Of a stretch of 64,000 nucleotides of DNA, positions 9,765 through 20,588 are shown in pieces. The position numbers were made by a program, and so were the translations under genes. The stretch is taken from contig NZ_CP007142.1 in assembly GCF_000940805.1 (NCBI RefSeq), positions 4,812,593 through 4,876,592 of the forward strand, read 5' to 3'. Position 1 is the stretch's first letter. Each line of letters opens with the position of its first letter. The notes beneath the pieces are model-generated. The model did no database searches. It saw nothing but the letters and a program-made list of their open reading frames with translations, and was not told where the DNA came from. Source of the stretch: Gynuella sunshinyii YC6258. Its GTDB lineage: Bacteria > Pseudomonadota > Gammaproteobacteria > Pseudomonadales > Natronospirillaceae.

Positions 9765-10643
9765 TTAAAATCTTGGAATTGAATGATAAATGGTAAACCT
9801 TCGGCTACCACGTTGAATCTCGATTTTTACATCGCCACCAGCAATAACCTGGTCAACCATAGATTGGTCCTGACTTATGTTACCGACTGGGTTGTCATTT
9901 ACTGCGACCACAACATCCCCAGCTCTCAAACCAAGAGCCATCAGTTGCCTGGCTCTCCTGGTTACTCGATAACCATCATCAGTGACCTCAAGTCCCATTC
10001 TATTCACCAGCCCCTGTGGGTCATTCATGGCCTCATCCCTAATAGATGACACCATATTTTCTACCGCCTGCTCCATTGGAGACGAGTTATCGTTTTCACG
10101 CTGATCAACGATATCGTCATTCATCCGGCCACTACTGACAAATGTCTGATCACTCGGCCGTTCTTCAAACCGCAATGTTTCATGCTGGCGATTCCGTTCA
10201 AGTATGACCCGGTCCTCAAAAACCTGAACCAGCTTCGCCTGCCCAAAAATATCATCATTGACATGAAAATATTCACCATCAGCTTTTTTCTTGGCAATCA
10301 CAGCCGTTCCAAGCATCGGGTCCTCAGTAGCAAACACGCCCTGAAGTTCCAGACTTAAACGCGTGTCAGGAGCATCTTCAATGACCGCAGTCTCCACCGG
10401 CACCTCTTCCTTGGCCTCACCAAATAGATGCGCACCGGGTAACCGACTACCAACATCATTAGCGGTATTTGAAGTTCTCATGGAACTATCTGTTTTTAAT
10501 ACAGGAACAAGCACCTCTGGCGGAGGTGAAATAAACGCCCATGTTGCCAGCGCAGCCCATCTGGCCGCCAGTACCACAACCACCATTATCAACCAAGGCA
10601 TCAATTTCGATGAAATGGTTAACACCAGTTTAGAAGACACCAT
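9765..10643 (-). CDS. gspC: Type II secretion inner-membrane protein GspC
   Basis: The 292-residue protein has a short cytoplasmic N terminus and one membrane segment (about residues 17-38, MVVVVLAARWAALATWAF). A periplasmic HR domain (about 90-160, with LSLELQGVFATEDPMLGTAV) and a C-terminal PDZ-like domain (GYRVTRRARQLMALGLRAGD, then VVAVNDNPVG) follow. GspC links the inner-membrane platform to the secretin GspD. It begins three bases after the gspN stop and is followed by gspD after 38 bases, so the three genes are one transcript. Confidence 0.92.
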   Translation of the reverse strand: MVSSKLVLTISSKLMPWLIMVVVVLAARWAALATWAFISPPPEVLVPVLKTDSSMRTSNTANDVGSRLPGAHLFGEAKEEVPVETAVIEDAPDTRLSLELQGVFATEDPMLGTAVIAKKKADGEYFHVNDDIFGQAKLVQVFEDRVILERNRQHETLRFEERPSDQTFVSSGRMNDDIVDQRENDNSSPMEQAVENMVSSIRDEAMNDPQGLVNRMGLEVTDDGYRVTRRARQLMALGLRAGDVVVAVNDNPVGNISQDQSMVDQVIAGGDVKIEIQRGSRRFTIYHSIPRF

Positions 10644-10646
10644 GCA

Positions 10647-11381
10647 CTAAAATACCTTTTGTTTAGAGCTGAATATGACATCCTGATTGCCGGTCGGCCA
10701 TGCCTCCTTGGCAACCTCCACGATATGCTTGTGTATATTCACAGTCATCCATCCATCAGCCTGTAGTTCTCCCGAAACAATAGGCTTAGCCTCTTTATCC
10801 CGAATTGAAAATGTCGTTTTATCTGCGACCGGAGTTGCAATTATGTCCATAGCAGGAATATCACGTGTATGCATATCCCGACCAACTGGGTAACTTACAT
10901 TACCACCTGTCCAGTTAGCCTTTGCATTGATGTCAGACACAACACCAGTATAAGTTCCCTGGAGTGAAACCGTTTCCACCCAAAGACGCCCGGATACACT
11001 CAACTTATATCCAGTCAAATAAGGATTTACTAATTTATCTTCCAGATAACCGTGCAAGTCGTTCACTTTAAATCCGGAGAACCCGGCAGATAAGTGACCA
11101 CTTACATCAGCAACGGGATTGGTAATTGTTATATCACCTGCAACTCTGGCCATTAGCAGACTTGCAGGATTTATTTGCCATTTAACCGTCGCCATTTCTC
11201 GGTTAAAAGAAATATTGCCACTACCTTGCCATAAAGTCCCATTTAAATTACTTAGCTTTATATTCCGCACCTGCAAGTGAGGAGAAACCTGTCTCCATAT
11301 AAAACTTACAGGTGTATTAACCAGCGCAAACAGCAGGTATAAAACAACAAACAGGGGAATCCATATCCGGGCTTTCAACAT
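10647..11381 (-). CDS. gspN: Type II secretion protein GspN
   Basis: The 244-residue protein has an N-terminal membrane anchor (about residues 6-28, IPLFVVLYLLFALVNTPVSF). A beta-rich periplasmic part follows, with LSNLNGTLWQGSGNISFN and VKWQINPASLLMARVAGDI, the pattern of GspN/T2SN proteins. GspN is an accessory component found in some type II systems, often next to gspC as here. It is the first gene of gspN-gspC-gspD; the promoter must lie in the 150 bases between it and the groEL terminator. Confidence 0.88.
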   Translation of the reverse strand: MLKARIWIPLFVVLYLLFALVNTPVSFIWRQVSPHLQVRNIKLSNLNGTLWQGSGNISFNREMATVKWQINPASLLMARVAGDITITNPVADVSGHLSAGFSGFKVNDLHGYLEDKLVNPYLTGYKLSVSGRLWVETVSLQGTYTGVVSDINAKANWTGGNVSYPVGRDMHTRDIPAMDIIATPVADKTTFSIRDKEAKPIVSGELQADGWMTVNIHKHIVEVAKEAWPTGNQDVIFSSKQKVF

Positions 11382-11525
11382 TTAGCAATAATCTTTTGTA
11401 GATAATAGTTCAAGATAATCAACAAGATACCACATTTATTTAAAAACAAGTGCATTTCCTCACAATGGTTTACCAAAATAAGATTCACTTCGCACTGCCA
11501 GAAAATTTATTACACTACCCACACA

Positions 11526-11553
11526 AAAAAGCCCGCAGATCTGCGGGCTTTTT
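11526..11553 (-). terminator. Rho-independent terminator of groES-groEL
   Basis: The perfect stem GCCCGCAGATCTGCGGGC (a self-complementary 18-mer) is flanked by runs of A and T on the two sides, 26-48 bases after the groEL stop on the minus strand. Confidence 0.9.
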
Positions 11554-11573
11554 GGATTGGCTGGGCTAGTGGA

Positions 11574-13265
<1,692 letters not shown>

Positions 13266-13279
13266 CTAGGAGCCGAACT

Positions 13280-13570
13280 TTACTTTTCCAACACACCAAA
13301 AATGTCGGACTCGCTCATCATAAGAAGCTCTTCGCCGTCAATTTTTACAACCTGCCCGGCATACTGGCCAAATACCACTGTGTCACCCACTTTTACGTCC
13401 AGAGGTCTCACCTCTCCATTTTCCAGTATGCGACCATTACCCACAGCAAGAACTTCACCCTGCTGCGGTTTTTCCTTGGCGGACCCTGGTAGTACGATGC
13501 CGCCTGCTGTAGTGGTTTCTTCTTCCATACGGCGTACCACAACGCGATCATGCAAAGGACGGATATTCAT
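13280..13570 (-). CDS. groES: Co-chaperonin GroES (10 kDa subunit)
   Basis: The 96-residue protein starts [20 protein letters not shown] and contains the mobile loop ([20 protein letters not shown]) and the roof/beta-barrel region [19 protein letters not shown]. It caps GroEL. It is the first gene of the groES-groEL operon and has a sigma32-like promoter about 90 bases upstream. Confidence 0.98.
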   Translation of the reverse strand: MNIRPLHDRVVVRRMEEETTTAGGIVLPGSAKEKPQQGEVLAVGNGRILENGEVRPLDVKVGDTVVFGQYAGQVVKIDGEELLMMSESDIFGVLEK

Positions 13571-13657
13571 TGACCGTTTCTCCTGTCAAATATGATTTGT
13601 AATAAAGTTATTTAAGAGACTCCCTACGGAGAGTCATGTTAATTTTGACTTCCCCGA

Positions 13658-13685
13658 AGTTGGGGATCAGGTTCAGGATTTCAAT
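13658..13685 (-). promoter_or_regulatory. Sigma32-type heat-shock promoter of groES-groEL
   Basis: On the minus strand TTGAAA is followed after 13 bases by CCCCAACTT, close to the sigma32 consensus (CTTGAAA, 11-16 bases, CCCCATNT). It lies about 90 bases before the groES start, and an imperfect hairpin (13617-13636) lies in the leader between them. No CIRCE-type long inverted repeat is present. Identification is by consensus only. Confidence 0.6.
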
Positions 13686-13702
13686 AGGTAAAAGATTTAT
13701 TT

Positions 13703-14152
13703 TTATTCTTTTTTTTCCAGATCGGTGTACTCACCTTCGATAATCTGCCCTCTCTGACTGGAGCGATTGCCACCGCCAGCAGGGCCTCTGAAATAAGTCT
13801 TGCGGGCAATCGCCTTACCAATTGTCGTTTTCGCCAGATGAGCCCTCAACGGAGGGACCAAGAGCATAAACCCCATAAAATCCGAAATAAAGCCCGGGGT
13901 AAACAACAAAACAGCCGCCACCAGCAACAGCAACGCCTCCACCAGCTCAAGTGCTGGAACCTTTCCTTCCTGTGACAACACCTGAGCGCGTTGCAGTACA
14001 GTAAAACCCTGCCTGAAAATAATCGCTATGCCTATTGTCGCTGTCAAAAACACCAGCAGCACTGTATTAATCGCACCAATAAGCGCCCCCACTTTAATCA
14101 AAACGATTAATTCAATGATAAAAGCAAGTAACAAAACAAATATTAACGGCAT
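13703..14152 (-). CDS. fxsA: FxsA family membrane protein
   Basis: The 149-residue protein has hydrophobic segments near residues 3-20, 25-45 and 68-100. It shows the FxsA pattern: IELIVLIKVGALIGAINTVL, then GFTVLQRAQ, then LLFTPGFISDFMGFMLLVPP. In E. coli FxsA overproduction relieves F-plasmid exclusion of phage T7; its ordinary role is unclear. Placement just upstream of groES-groEL matches E. coli. It ends in a polar tail. Confidence 0.88.
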   Translation of the reverse strand: MPLIFVLLLAFIIELIVLIKVGALIGAINTVLLVFLTATIGIAIIFRQGFTVLQRAQVLSQEGKVPALELVEALLLLVAAVLLFTPGFISDFMGFMLLVPPLRAHLAKTTIGKAIARKTYFRGPAGGGNRSSQRGQIIEGEYTDLEKKE

Positions 14153-14238
14153 TCACGTCACTCTATACAGAAAGGATAACCCACTATATTGTCATGGTTC
14201 CGGGATATTCAACCGTGTAGCGGAAAACAGACTAACGG

Positions 14239-14721
14239 CTAATCCCGAAAATTATTGAACTGAAGAGGCAACTCGAGCTCTGATTCCCTCAGCAAGGATA
14301 TAGCTTGCTGCAAATCGTCTCGTTTCTTTCCGGTCACCCTGACTTGATCTCCCTGAATGGCTGCCTGCACTTTTATCTTGGAGTCTTTGATCAACTTCAC
14401 GATTTTCTTACCAAGCTCCTTATCTATTCCTTGCTTAACCGTGGCAACAAGCCTTATACGCTGCCCTGAAACTATAGGTTCTGCCCAGTCCAGGCATTTC
14501 ATATCGATTCCCCGCTTAATGAATGCCTGCTCTATAATTTCCCTCATTTGTCTGATCTGGATGTCGGCCTCACTAATGAGAATTACCTGTCCATCCTGCA
14601 ATTCAAATTCAGCTTCCACTCCCTTAAAGTCAAAACGGGTCTCTACAACTCTTCTGGCTTGGTCTACAGCATTGGTCAATTCATGTTTATCTACTTCAGA
14701 AACGACATCAAAAGATGGCAT
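14239..14721 (-). CDS. yajQ: YajQ family nucleotide-binding protein
   Basis: The 160-residue cytoplasmic protein starts MPSFDVVSEVDKHELTNAVD and has the two conserved blocks of the family: RRVVETRFDFKGVEAEFEL and VRVTGKKRDDLQQAISLLRE. YajQ proteins bind nucleotides, and in Xanthomonas a homologue (XC_3703) is a c-di-GMP effector; whether that holds here is not known. Length is standard (about 161). It ends 86 bases before fxsA begins and is divergent from the response-regulator gene that follows. Confidence 0.93.
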   Translation of the reverse strand: MPSFDVVSEVDKHELTNAVDQARRVVETRFDFKGVEAEFELQDGQVILISEADIQIRQMREIIEQAFIKRGIDMKCLDWAEPIVSGQRIRLVATVKQGIDKELGKKIVKLIKDSKIKVQAAIQGDQVRVTGKKRDDLQQAISLLRESELELPLQFNNFRD

Positions 14722-14814
14722 TATTAACTCCTTAATATGCGAACAAATACTGATAACTCATAGAATAATGGGGTACAATGTGGCAATTTCCCAGGCCAGT
14801 CAAGGAAGGCTCTT

Positions 14815-15810
14815 TTGAAAAAGTCAGATATATCGATTGTTATCGTCGACGATGCCAAGTTCAGTAGTGCCCTGATCAAGAAAGTGCTGTTATCTGCAAA
14901 TTACACTGACATCCGTGTGACATCCTCTGCTTTTGAAGCAATCGAGGCACTAAAAGCCCGCCCCGCTCACATTCTGATGGCCGACTGGATTATGCCGGAA
15001 ATTGATGGTCTTAAACTAACCAAAGCAGTGCGCAAACTGAACCAGGAACAAGGGTTCTTTACATACGTTATGCTTTTGACCGCCAAGGACTCGAACGATG
15101 CTATAGAGGAAGCATTCAACAAAGGGGTGGACGATTTCATCAGCAAGACAGACATTAAACAACAATTATTGCCCAGAACCCTCGCTGCCACTCGTTCCTC
15201 GGTACAACAGAATAACGCTATTATCCGCCACAAAGCCCTTGAACATCAGGTTCTACAGCTGCGCAAAAACACTTTGTGGGATACAGAAAGCGGAATTGGA
15301 ACACCCGCTTTATTGTTAAGCCAGATATCCAAAGGCACCAAACAAGTGGCTCAACGCGGCGGAGCAATAGGGCTGTTGACGGTGAGAGTGGAAAATGCGA
15401 ATGATATTCAGACAACACATGGGCACCACATATACAGGGAATTGCAAAAGATTGTTGCAGAACGCCTTCGTCAATTCGTCCGCCCCATGGATCTGACAGC
15501 CAGAGTCAATGGCAATACCCTGGCTGTATTATTCATGCTGCAGGATGGAGAGACCTGCAACCCCCACTCCTTCAAGCGTGTTTATGAAGGCCTGGAAAAA
15601 CGCAGCTATCTTACCTCAGCAGGCTATCTGACCATTGATCTGAGCGTGTCATTTATCCAGGTTAACCACAACCACCCAATCCAGGATTCGAAGGAACTGA
15701 TTCAAAAAGGCATCAATTTATTGGCCAAGTCGAAAGAATCTAAACGGGTTGAAAGCTGGTTTGACAGCAAGGGGTCACGCGGATCAACAGAAATTACCGT
15801 CGTGCAGTAA
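14815..15810 (+). CDS. Response regulator with degenerate GGDEF domain
   Basis: The 331-residue protein has an N-terminal receiver domain: acidic pair D12-D13, phosphoacceptor D57 in MADWIMPEIDG, LLTAKD, and SKTD with the conserved Lys. The C-terminal half (about 150-325) follows the fold pattern of a GGDEF domain, with GAIGLLTVRVENAND and RPMDLTARVNGNTLAVLF. Where an active enzyme has R-x-GGDEF it reads RVNGNTLAVLF, so diguanylate cyclase activity is very unlikely; it may bind nucleotide or a partner. The start is TTG with an excellent AAGGAAGG site. It leads a plus-strand group with panE and a histidine kinase that could phosphorylate it. Confidence 0.85.
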   Translation: MKKSDISIVIVDDAKFSSALIKKVLLSANYTDIRVTSSAFEAIEALKARPAHILMADWIMPEIDGLKLTKAVRKLNQEQGFFTYVMLLTAKDSNDAIEEAFNKGVDDFISKTDIKQQLLPRTLAATRSSVQQNNAIIRHKALEHQVLQLRKNTLWDTESGIGTPALLLSQISKGTKQVAQRGGAIGLLTVRVENANDIQTTHGHHIYRELQKIVAERLRQFVRPMDLTARVNGNTLAVLFMLQDGETCNPHSFKRVYEGLEKRSYLTSAGYLTIDLSVSFIQVNHNHPIQDSKELIQKGINLLAKSKESKRVESWFDSKGSRGSTEITVVQ

Positions 15811-15922
15811 ATAACGTCCACCCATCCTGTCTCTCACCTATCTGCCGGATTCACTTCCATGATTGCGCCAGTCCGGGCGTTTCTACACAATACCCTGATA
15901 TCCAATCAAGTTGGTGCATATT

Positions 15923-16780
15923 TTGGTATTTCATATATTAGGGGCAGGAGCCATTGGCACATTATTAGCCACTCTGCTTGCAGACAATACTCACCAAGCC
16001 ATTCTGATCGACAGGGCTCGTACGCCAAAGTTCGATGTCACAAGGAATCGACATGATACCGTGGCGCATTATCGTTTTAAGGGCCTGGACGAAAACAGAC
16101 CAGCTTCCCATTTACTGCTTTGTACCAAAGCCCAACATGTCATTACTGCAACCCGCTCAATCGAACATCTGATTAGTAGCGATACCATAATTATTGATCT
16201 GGCCAATGGGATGGGACATCAACAGGAACTGTCTACAACCTACCCCCACAACCCGGTTCTCTATGGTTCAGTCAGTCATGGCGCATACTGGGCTAATGGA
16301 AAGCTGATATATGCAGGAGAAGGCGAAATTCACATTGGCCACCCTAATGGCCAAAGACCCGAATCCATCCCCACACTGCCAAATTGTTTTCTCTGGTCAG
16401 AAAACATCATCACAAAACTATGGTTGAAACTGGCAGTAAACTGCGCGATTAACCCTTTGACGGTCATAAACAATTGCAAAAATGGCGAACTGCTGAGTTA
16501 TTCCGACACACAGACTATCGTGGATTCCATCTGTTCTGAAGTTGAACAGATTGCACTTAGACAAGGCATATCCTTACCTGACACCCGCCAGGTAGTTCAT
16601 CAGGTGCTGAAAAACACCGCCGACAACAGCTCTTCGACACGACAGGACTACCTGAATGGTAAAAGTCTGGAGCTTGAATATATCAATGGCTACATTGTCA
16701 CCGAAGGAACACGACTCGGTGTGGCGACGCCTGCCAATCGCCAAATGCTGACAGCGGTGTCCAAACTTATACAAAAGTAA
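15923..16780 (+). CDS. panE: 2-dehydropantoate 2-reductase (ketopantoate reductase)
   Basis: The product (about 285 residues) begins with the Rossmann motif ILGAGAIGTLLATLLAD, then LLLCTKAQHV. It has the family signature around LWLKLAVNCAINPLTVINNC (catalytic Lys) and a C-terminal SSSTRQDYLNGKSLELEYIN-type block with the active-site Glu. It reduces ketopantoate with NADPH in pantothenate and CoA synthesis. No ATG is available: the TTG at 15923 gives an N terminus like that of known PanE proteins, while TTG 15911 and GTG 15914 are alternatives. The ribosome site is weak. It stands between two signalling genes. Confidence 0.85.
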   Translation: MVFHILGAGAIGTLLATLLADNTHQAILIDRARTPKFDVTRNRHDTVAHYRFKGLDENRPASHLLLCTKAQHVITATRSIEHLISSDTIIIDLANGMGHQQELSTTYPHNPVLYGSVSHGAYWANGKLIYAGEGEIHIGHPNGQRPESIPTLPNCFLWSENIITKLWLKLAVNCAINPLTVINNCKNGELLSYSDTQTIVDSICSEVEQIALRQGISLPDTRQVVHQVLKNTADNSSSTRQDYLNGKSLELEYINGYIVTEGTRLGVATPANRQMLTAVSKLIQK

Positions 16781-16789
16781 AGAACGCTT

Positions 16790-18790
16790 ATGTTTATTAA
16801 ACGATGGTATTCAGGACTGCCTATTCGCAGAAAAATACTGTTTCTGGCATTTTCGATAATGACCATGCTCAGTCTTCTTGCACTCATCACTTTGATCAGC
16901 ATTACCTACAACCTATCAAGTGACCGCATTACGTCAGAATCACTCAGATCAGTCGCACACCTGCTGAATACAGACCCATACCTTGCCAGGATTCTGGACT
17001 CGCAAGAACAGGCCGTATCCGCACTTGCCTGGATTGATGAATTTCCATTAATCACTGCTGCAGCCATTTATCGGGATGGAGCGTTATATGCCCAATATCC
17101 AGCCGGATACGCCTTTTCCGGTATAGACATCCACGCAATTGAATCAATGTTTCACATTGACCAGCAGCTATCGTTCTCGGTACTTAACAGTCAGGAACAT
17201 TTATTTGAACTGGCCCTGATAGGTCAGGACCGTCTGCTAAAGGATATTTTTCTGACCGGACTGGCAACGTTTTGCCTGGTTCAGCTGGTTGCCATTGTCC
17301 TAACGTTTATTGGTACCACGGTTGTTCAGAGAAGTATTACCAACCCTATCGCTCACTTGATGAAGATTTCACATATCGTATATTCCAAGGAAGACTTTCA
17401 CGTTCGAGCCCAAAAGATAAACAATGATGAAATTGGTGCATTGGTAGATGCATTCAATGGCATGCTCAGTCGTATCGAGATACGGGACCTGCAACTACAT
17501 GAAGAAAAAGAAAAAGCTGAACTCAGCGAACTGAATGCACAAAAGCTAGCCACGGAAACCAAAGAAGCCAATCGTAAGCTGGAGTTTGAGGTACATGTCA
17601 GAACCAAGATCGAACGAAAGCTCACTGAATTTCAAACATATTTGAACTCCATTATTAACTCCATGCCGTCAGCGTTAATTGCAATGGATGATCATTTTTT
17701 TGTCACTCTGTGGAATACGGAAGCAACCAGCCTCAGCGGTACTTCCCTGGAAGTAGCATTGGGTGACAGTCTGGAGCAGGCTTTCCCGCTACTGGCAGAT
17801 TATATGGACGATATCAGCCATGCTGTAATTGAGAGGGAGACAAGAGTGATCGAAAAAGTCAGTTTCAGACACCACAATGGCAAGCAGTTACTATTGAATC
17901 TGACGATTTACCCACTCATGCAATCTGATACCAGCGGATCTGTGATCCGCATAGACGACGTCACCGAAAAAATGCAGCTCCAGGAAGTGATTGTGCAGAC
18001 GGAAAAAATGATGTCCGTAGGCGGGCTGGCAGCCGGTATGGCGCATGAAATCAACAACCCTCTAAGTGCCATCATCCAGGGTGCCCAAAATATTATGAGG
18101 CGACTTGATCCGGAGATGGAAAAAAACCGTGAAGTTGCCGAACAGTTGTCCGTCGATATCGTAGCCATACGACAATATCTGGAACAACGAAATATCCTGG
18201 CCTTTATCGACAACATTTATCAGGCCGGGGACAGGGCCGCCCACATCGTCACAAACATGCTGCAGTTCAGTCGCAAGTCCGGTCGCGATCTAAGTCCTCA
18301 AGATGTCTATACCATCGTTACCGAAGCACTGGAGATTGCCAGCAGTGACTTTGACCTGAAACAAGGCTTTGAATCACAGCAAATTTCCATTCTGAATACC
18401 TGTGAAGCAAATCAACATATTATCTCTTGTGCAAAACAAGAAATTGAACAAGTAATTATTAACCTTCTGAAGAATGCTGCCCAAACCATCAGGGAAAAAT
18501 ATGACACCCACCCAGACAATTACCAAGGCCTGATCTCCATTAGCTGTCATAACGATGGAGACTGTTGTGTCATTGAAATTCACGACAATGGCCTGGGAAT
18601 GGAAGAAGAAACGCGCAAACGAATTTTTGAGCCGTTTTTTACCACTAAGGATATTGGTGTTGGTACCGGTCTTGGACTGTCCGTCTCTTATTTTATTATT
18701 ACCTCACATCATCACGGCACCATGGAGGCAAAATCAACGCCTGGCGCCGGCACAACGTTCGTTCTCAAATTACCAATGGCGTATCAATAA
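16790..18790 (+). CDS. Membrane sensor histidine kinase (HAMP-PAS-HisKA-HATPase)
   Basis: The 666-residue protein has membrane segments at about 18-40 and 155-180 flanking a periplasmic sensor region. A HAMP linker ([14 protein letters not shown] to DAFNGMLSR), a coiled coil rich in Glu/Lys (about 235-285) and a PAS domain ([20 protein letters not shown]) follow. H419 is the phosphorylation site in [10 protein letters not shown], and the catalytic boxes are [22 protein letters not shown] and GTGLGLSVS. Between the H box and the ATPase there is a longer than usual helical segment. It begins nine bases after panE. No output regulator follows, so its partner may be the response regulator at 14815. 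Its 3' end overlaps murI by 26 bases, tail to tail. Confidence 0.9.
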   Translation: MFIKRWYSGLPIRRKILFLAFSIMTMLSLLALITLISITYNLSSDRITSESLRSVAHLLNTDPYLARILDSQEQAVSALAWIDEFPLITAAAIYRDGALYAQYPAGYAFSGIDIHAIESMFHIDQQLSFSVLNSQEHLFELALIGQDRLLKDIFLTGLATFCLVQLVAIVLTFIGTTVVQRSITNPIAHLMKISHIVYSKEDFHVRAQKINNDEIGALVDAFNGMLSRIEIRDLQLHEEKEKAELSELNAQKLATETKEANRKLEFEVHVRTKIERKLTEFQTYLNSIINSMPSALIAMDDHFFVTLWNTEATSLSGTSLEVALGDSLEQAFPLLADYMDDISHAVIERETRVIEKVSFRHHNGKQLLLNLTIYPLMQSDTSGSVIRIDDVTEKMQLQEVIVQTEKMMSVGGLAAGMAHEINNPLSAIIQGAQNIMRRLDPEMEKNREVAEQLSVDIVAIRQYLEQRNILAFIDNIYQAGDRAAHIVTNMLQFSRKSGRDLSPQDVYTIVTEALEIASSDFDLKQGFESQQISILNTCEANQHIISCAKQEIEQVIINLLKNAAQTIREKYDTHPDNYQGLISISCHNDGDCCVIEIHDNGLGMEEETRKRIFEPFFTTKDIGVGTGLGLSVSYFIITSHHHGTMEAKSTPGAGTTFVLKLPMAYQ

Positions 18791-19583
18791 CGACATAATG
18801 CTTTGCCGGCCAATGGTCGCAGCATTCCAGATATGGCTGCATGTGATCCTCACGGGTAAAAATCACCCTCGCCAAAGATGCAGGATCATGGCCTTTTCGG
18901 TCCGATAAAGATTGACGCTGAATGAGACTCAATACCCGGCGGGCAATGGCTCCTCCAGAATCAACACAAACCACACCCGCACCCAAAACCTCCTGGATCT
19001 CCTCACGCAACAAAGGGAAATGAGTGCAAGCCAGCACCATACGATCCATATCCTGAAAATCACTGAACGGTGACAGGATGTCAGCAATTTCGGCAAGATT
19101 GACCGTTTCAGCACGCAACTTTTGCTCAGCAATCTCCACTAATCGGGAACTACCGATCATGCGCAACTCACAATGACTGGCAAAATCATGGATCAATTTT
19201 CGAGTATAGGGTCTGGCAATCGTCGCCGGAGTTGCCAGCAGTCCTATTTTACCTGTCTGCGACTGTTCAGCCGCCGGTTTGATAGCCGGAACCACCCCAA
19301 CGACAGGAATATCAAAATGAGATCTGAGCATACCAAGAGCAGCGGTACTGGCGGTATTACAAGCTACCACAATCATATCGGCATGGCAGTATGACTGTAA
19401 CCGCATCATGACCTGTTGAATACGTGACACCAGAAAACTTTCTTCCCGGATCCCATAAGGAAAAGCTGCGTTATCGGCCGCAAAGAAAATATCAACCCCT
19501 GAGACCAGTTTTTTTATTTCTGCAACGATAGATAAACCACCAACACCGGAATCAAATACTAAAACTCTGACAGGTTCACTCAT
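18765..19583 (-). CDS. murI: Glutamate racemase
   Basis: The 272-residue enzyme has VLVFDSGVGGLSI near the N terminus and both catalytic cysteine motifs: VVACNTASTAAL (about residue 74) and LACTHFPLLREEI (about 185). It converts L- to D-glutamate for peptidoglycan in the cytoplasm. It is convergent with the histidine kinase gene, and the last eight or nine codons of the two genes overlap. The region between it and the next minus-strand gene is short. Confidence 0.96.
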   Translation of the reverse strand: MSEPVRVLVFDSGVGGLSIVAEIKKLVSGVDIFFAADNAAFPYGIREESFLVSRIQQVMMRLQSYCHADMIVVACNTASTAALGMLRSHFDIPVVGVVPAIKPAAEQSQTGKIGLLATPATIARPYTRKLIHDFASHCELRMIGSSRLVEIAEQKLRAETVNLAEIADILSPFSDFQDMDRMVLACTHFPLLREEIQEVLGAGVVCVDSGGAIARRVLSLIQRQSLSDRKGHDPASLARVIFTREDHMQPYLECCDHWPAKHYVVIDTPLVI

Positions 19584-19630
19584 ATATATAGATACTTAAA
19601 TAAAACTGGCCGGATTATAACAGCTCTGTA

Positions 19631-20074
19631 CTATTGTCGAAGCCGCTCACTGACAAAGCGGTAACTGCCTGGTCCGATGATCTGCACCTGGGCTCGGAAT
19701 TTTTCATGGGTATGAGCATTTTCCAGAGTCAGATTTAAAAAAACAACCTTTCCCCTGGAGCCGAATTCCGGTAACCCGACAATTCGGAATGGCCCTTCGT
19801 GACTGATCTCGGTAACATTTACCATCGACACCCTGCCCTCCTCGCAGTCACATATCCATTGTATCCATAACTGGTGAGTCAGATAACGACTTTGGTGTGC
19901 TGTAATAATCAGCCGAAAGTACCCCTGTCGAGTTCCCTGTTGCCATTGCCCCTCAGTCTGAACACTGACCACTTCTGTGGGCATTTCATATATCCGGTAA
20001 TGCAGATTGGTTTCAGCATTCGAAACAATCGGTACCATCACCCACACACAGACTACCAGCAAACGCAGCAACAT
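19631..20074 (-). CDS. Secreted or periplasmic hypothetical protein
   Basis: From the ATG at 20074, with AAGGAT eight bases ahead, the product is about 147 residues with a clear signal peptide (MLLRLLVVCVWVMVPIVSNA). The mature part is beta-rich, with one pair of close cysteines (WICDCEEG), and ends EKFRAQVQIIGPGSYRF. I do not recognise the family. It lies upstream of murI in the same orientation (47-base gap), which suggests cotranscription. A longer in-frame start exists upstream but would bury the signal peptide. Confidence 0.7.
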   Translation of the reverse strand: MLLRLLVVCVWVMVPIVSNAETNLHYRIYEMPTEVVSVQTEGQWQQGTRQGYFRLIITAHQSRYLTHQLWIQWICDCEEGRVSMVNVTEISHEGPFRIVGLPEFGSRGKVVFLNLTLENAHTHEKFRAQVQIIGPGSYRFVSERLRQ

Positions 20075-20239
20075 AATGGCTATCCTTTTTGATTCTATTA
20101 TAGTCAGTGATATGACCCTGTTTTGGTGGCAGTAAACACCACTCTCACTCAGCATATTTTGCTAGCTGATGATTTTTTTTAGTTTAGAAACTCATCAACA
20201 CGCCGATAACAACAGTATTCGTCACTGAAGGAAGCTACT

Positions 20240-20446
20240 ATGAATCAAGTTATACTCGGTAAGCGATTGTTGTCCGATACTGAAATCATCTGGTACTGCC
20301 GTGGTCCAGAAAATGTCCGTCAGTTGTCGTTGTCAGAATTGCAAAAAATAGCGACAGATGCTGCTTTGCTCAGTTCTCTAATCATGATCAGACTGTGTAA
20401 ACAAGACACCCACCCATATCCTTTTAAAAATCTTAACCGGCATTAA
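20240..20446 (+). CDS. Small hypothetical protein
   Basis: The 68-residue frame has an ATG preceded by GAAGGAAGC at good spacing. The sequence MNQVILGKRLLSDTEIIWYC reads like a short cytoplasmic protein. No signal peptide, membrane segment or motif is seen. It sits alone before gcvT, with which it shares orientation (142 bases apart). Real but unknown, or a chance frame with a good ribosome site. Confidence 0.4.
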   Translation: MNQVILGKRLLSDTEIIWYCRGPENVRQLSLSELQKIATDAALLSSLIMIRLCKQDTHPYPFKNLNRH

Positions 20447-20588
20447 GCTGGTTAAATTTCATACACCTTAGTTTTTCTAATGGGATGCCATAAAATAATT
20501 CGAATCAGCCCAGATTCACATACGCAAGGGAATCGATTAACCTGCCCCGCCCAATGATTGATTCAAATCCCAAGCGAGGCCAGAACTA

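Noticed and set aside
20447-20588. Possible glycine riboswitch upstream of gcvT
   Set aside because: No tandem aptamer core or conserved GGAGAG-type elements are visible; the leader is only about 140 bases with no strong hairpins.
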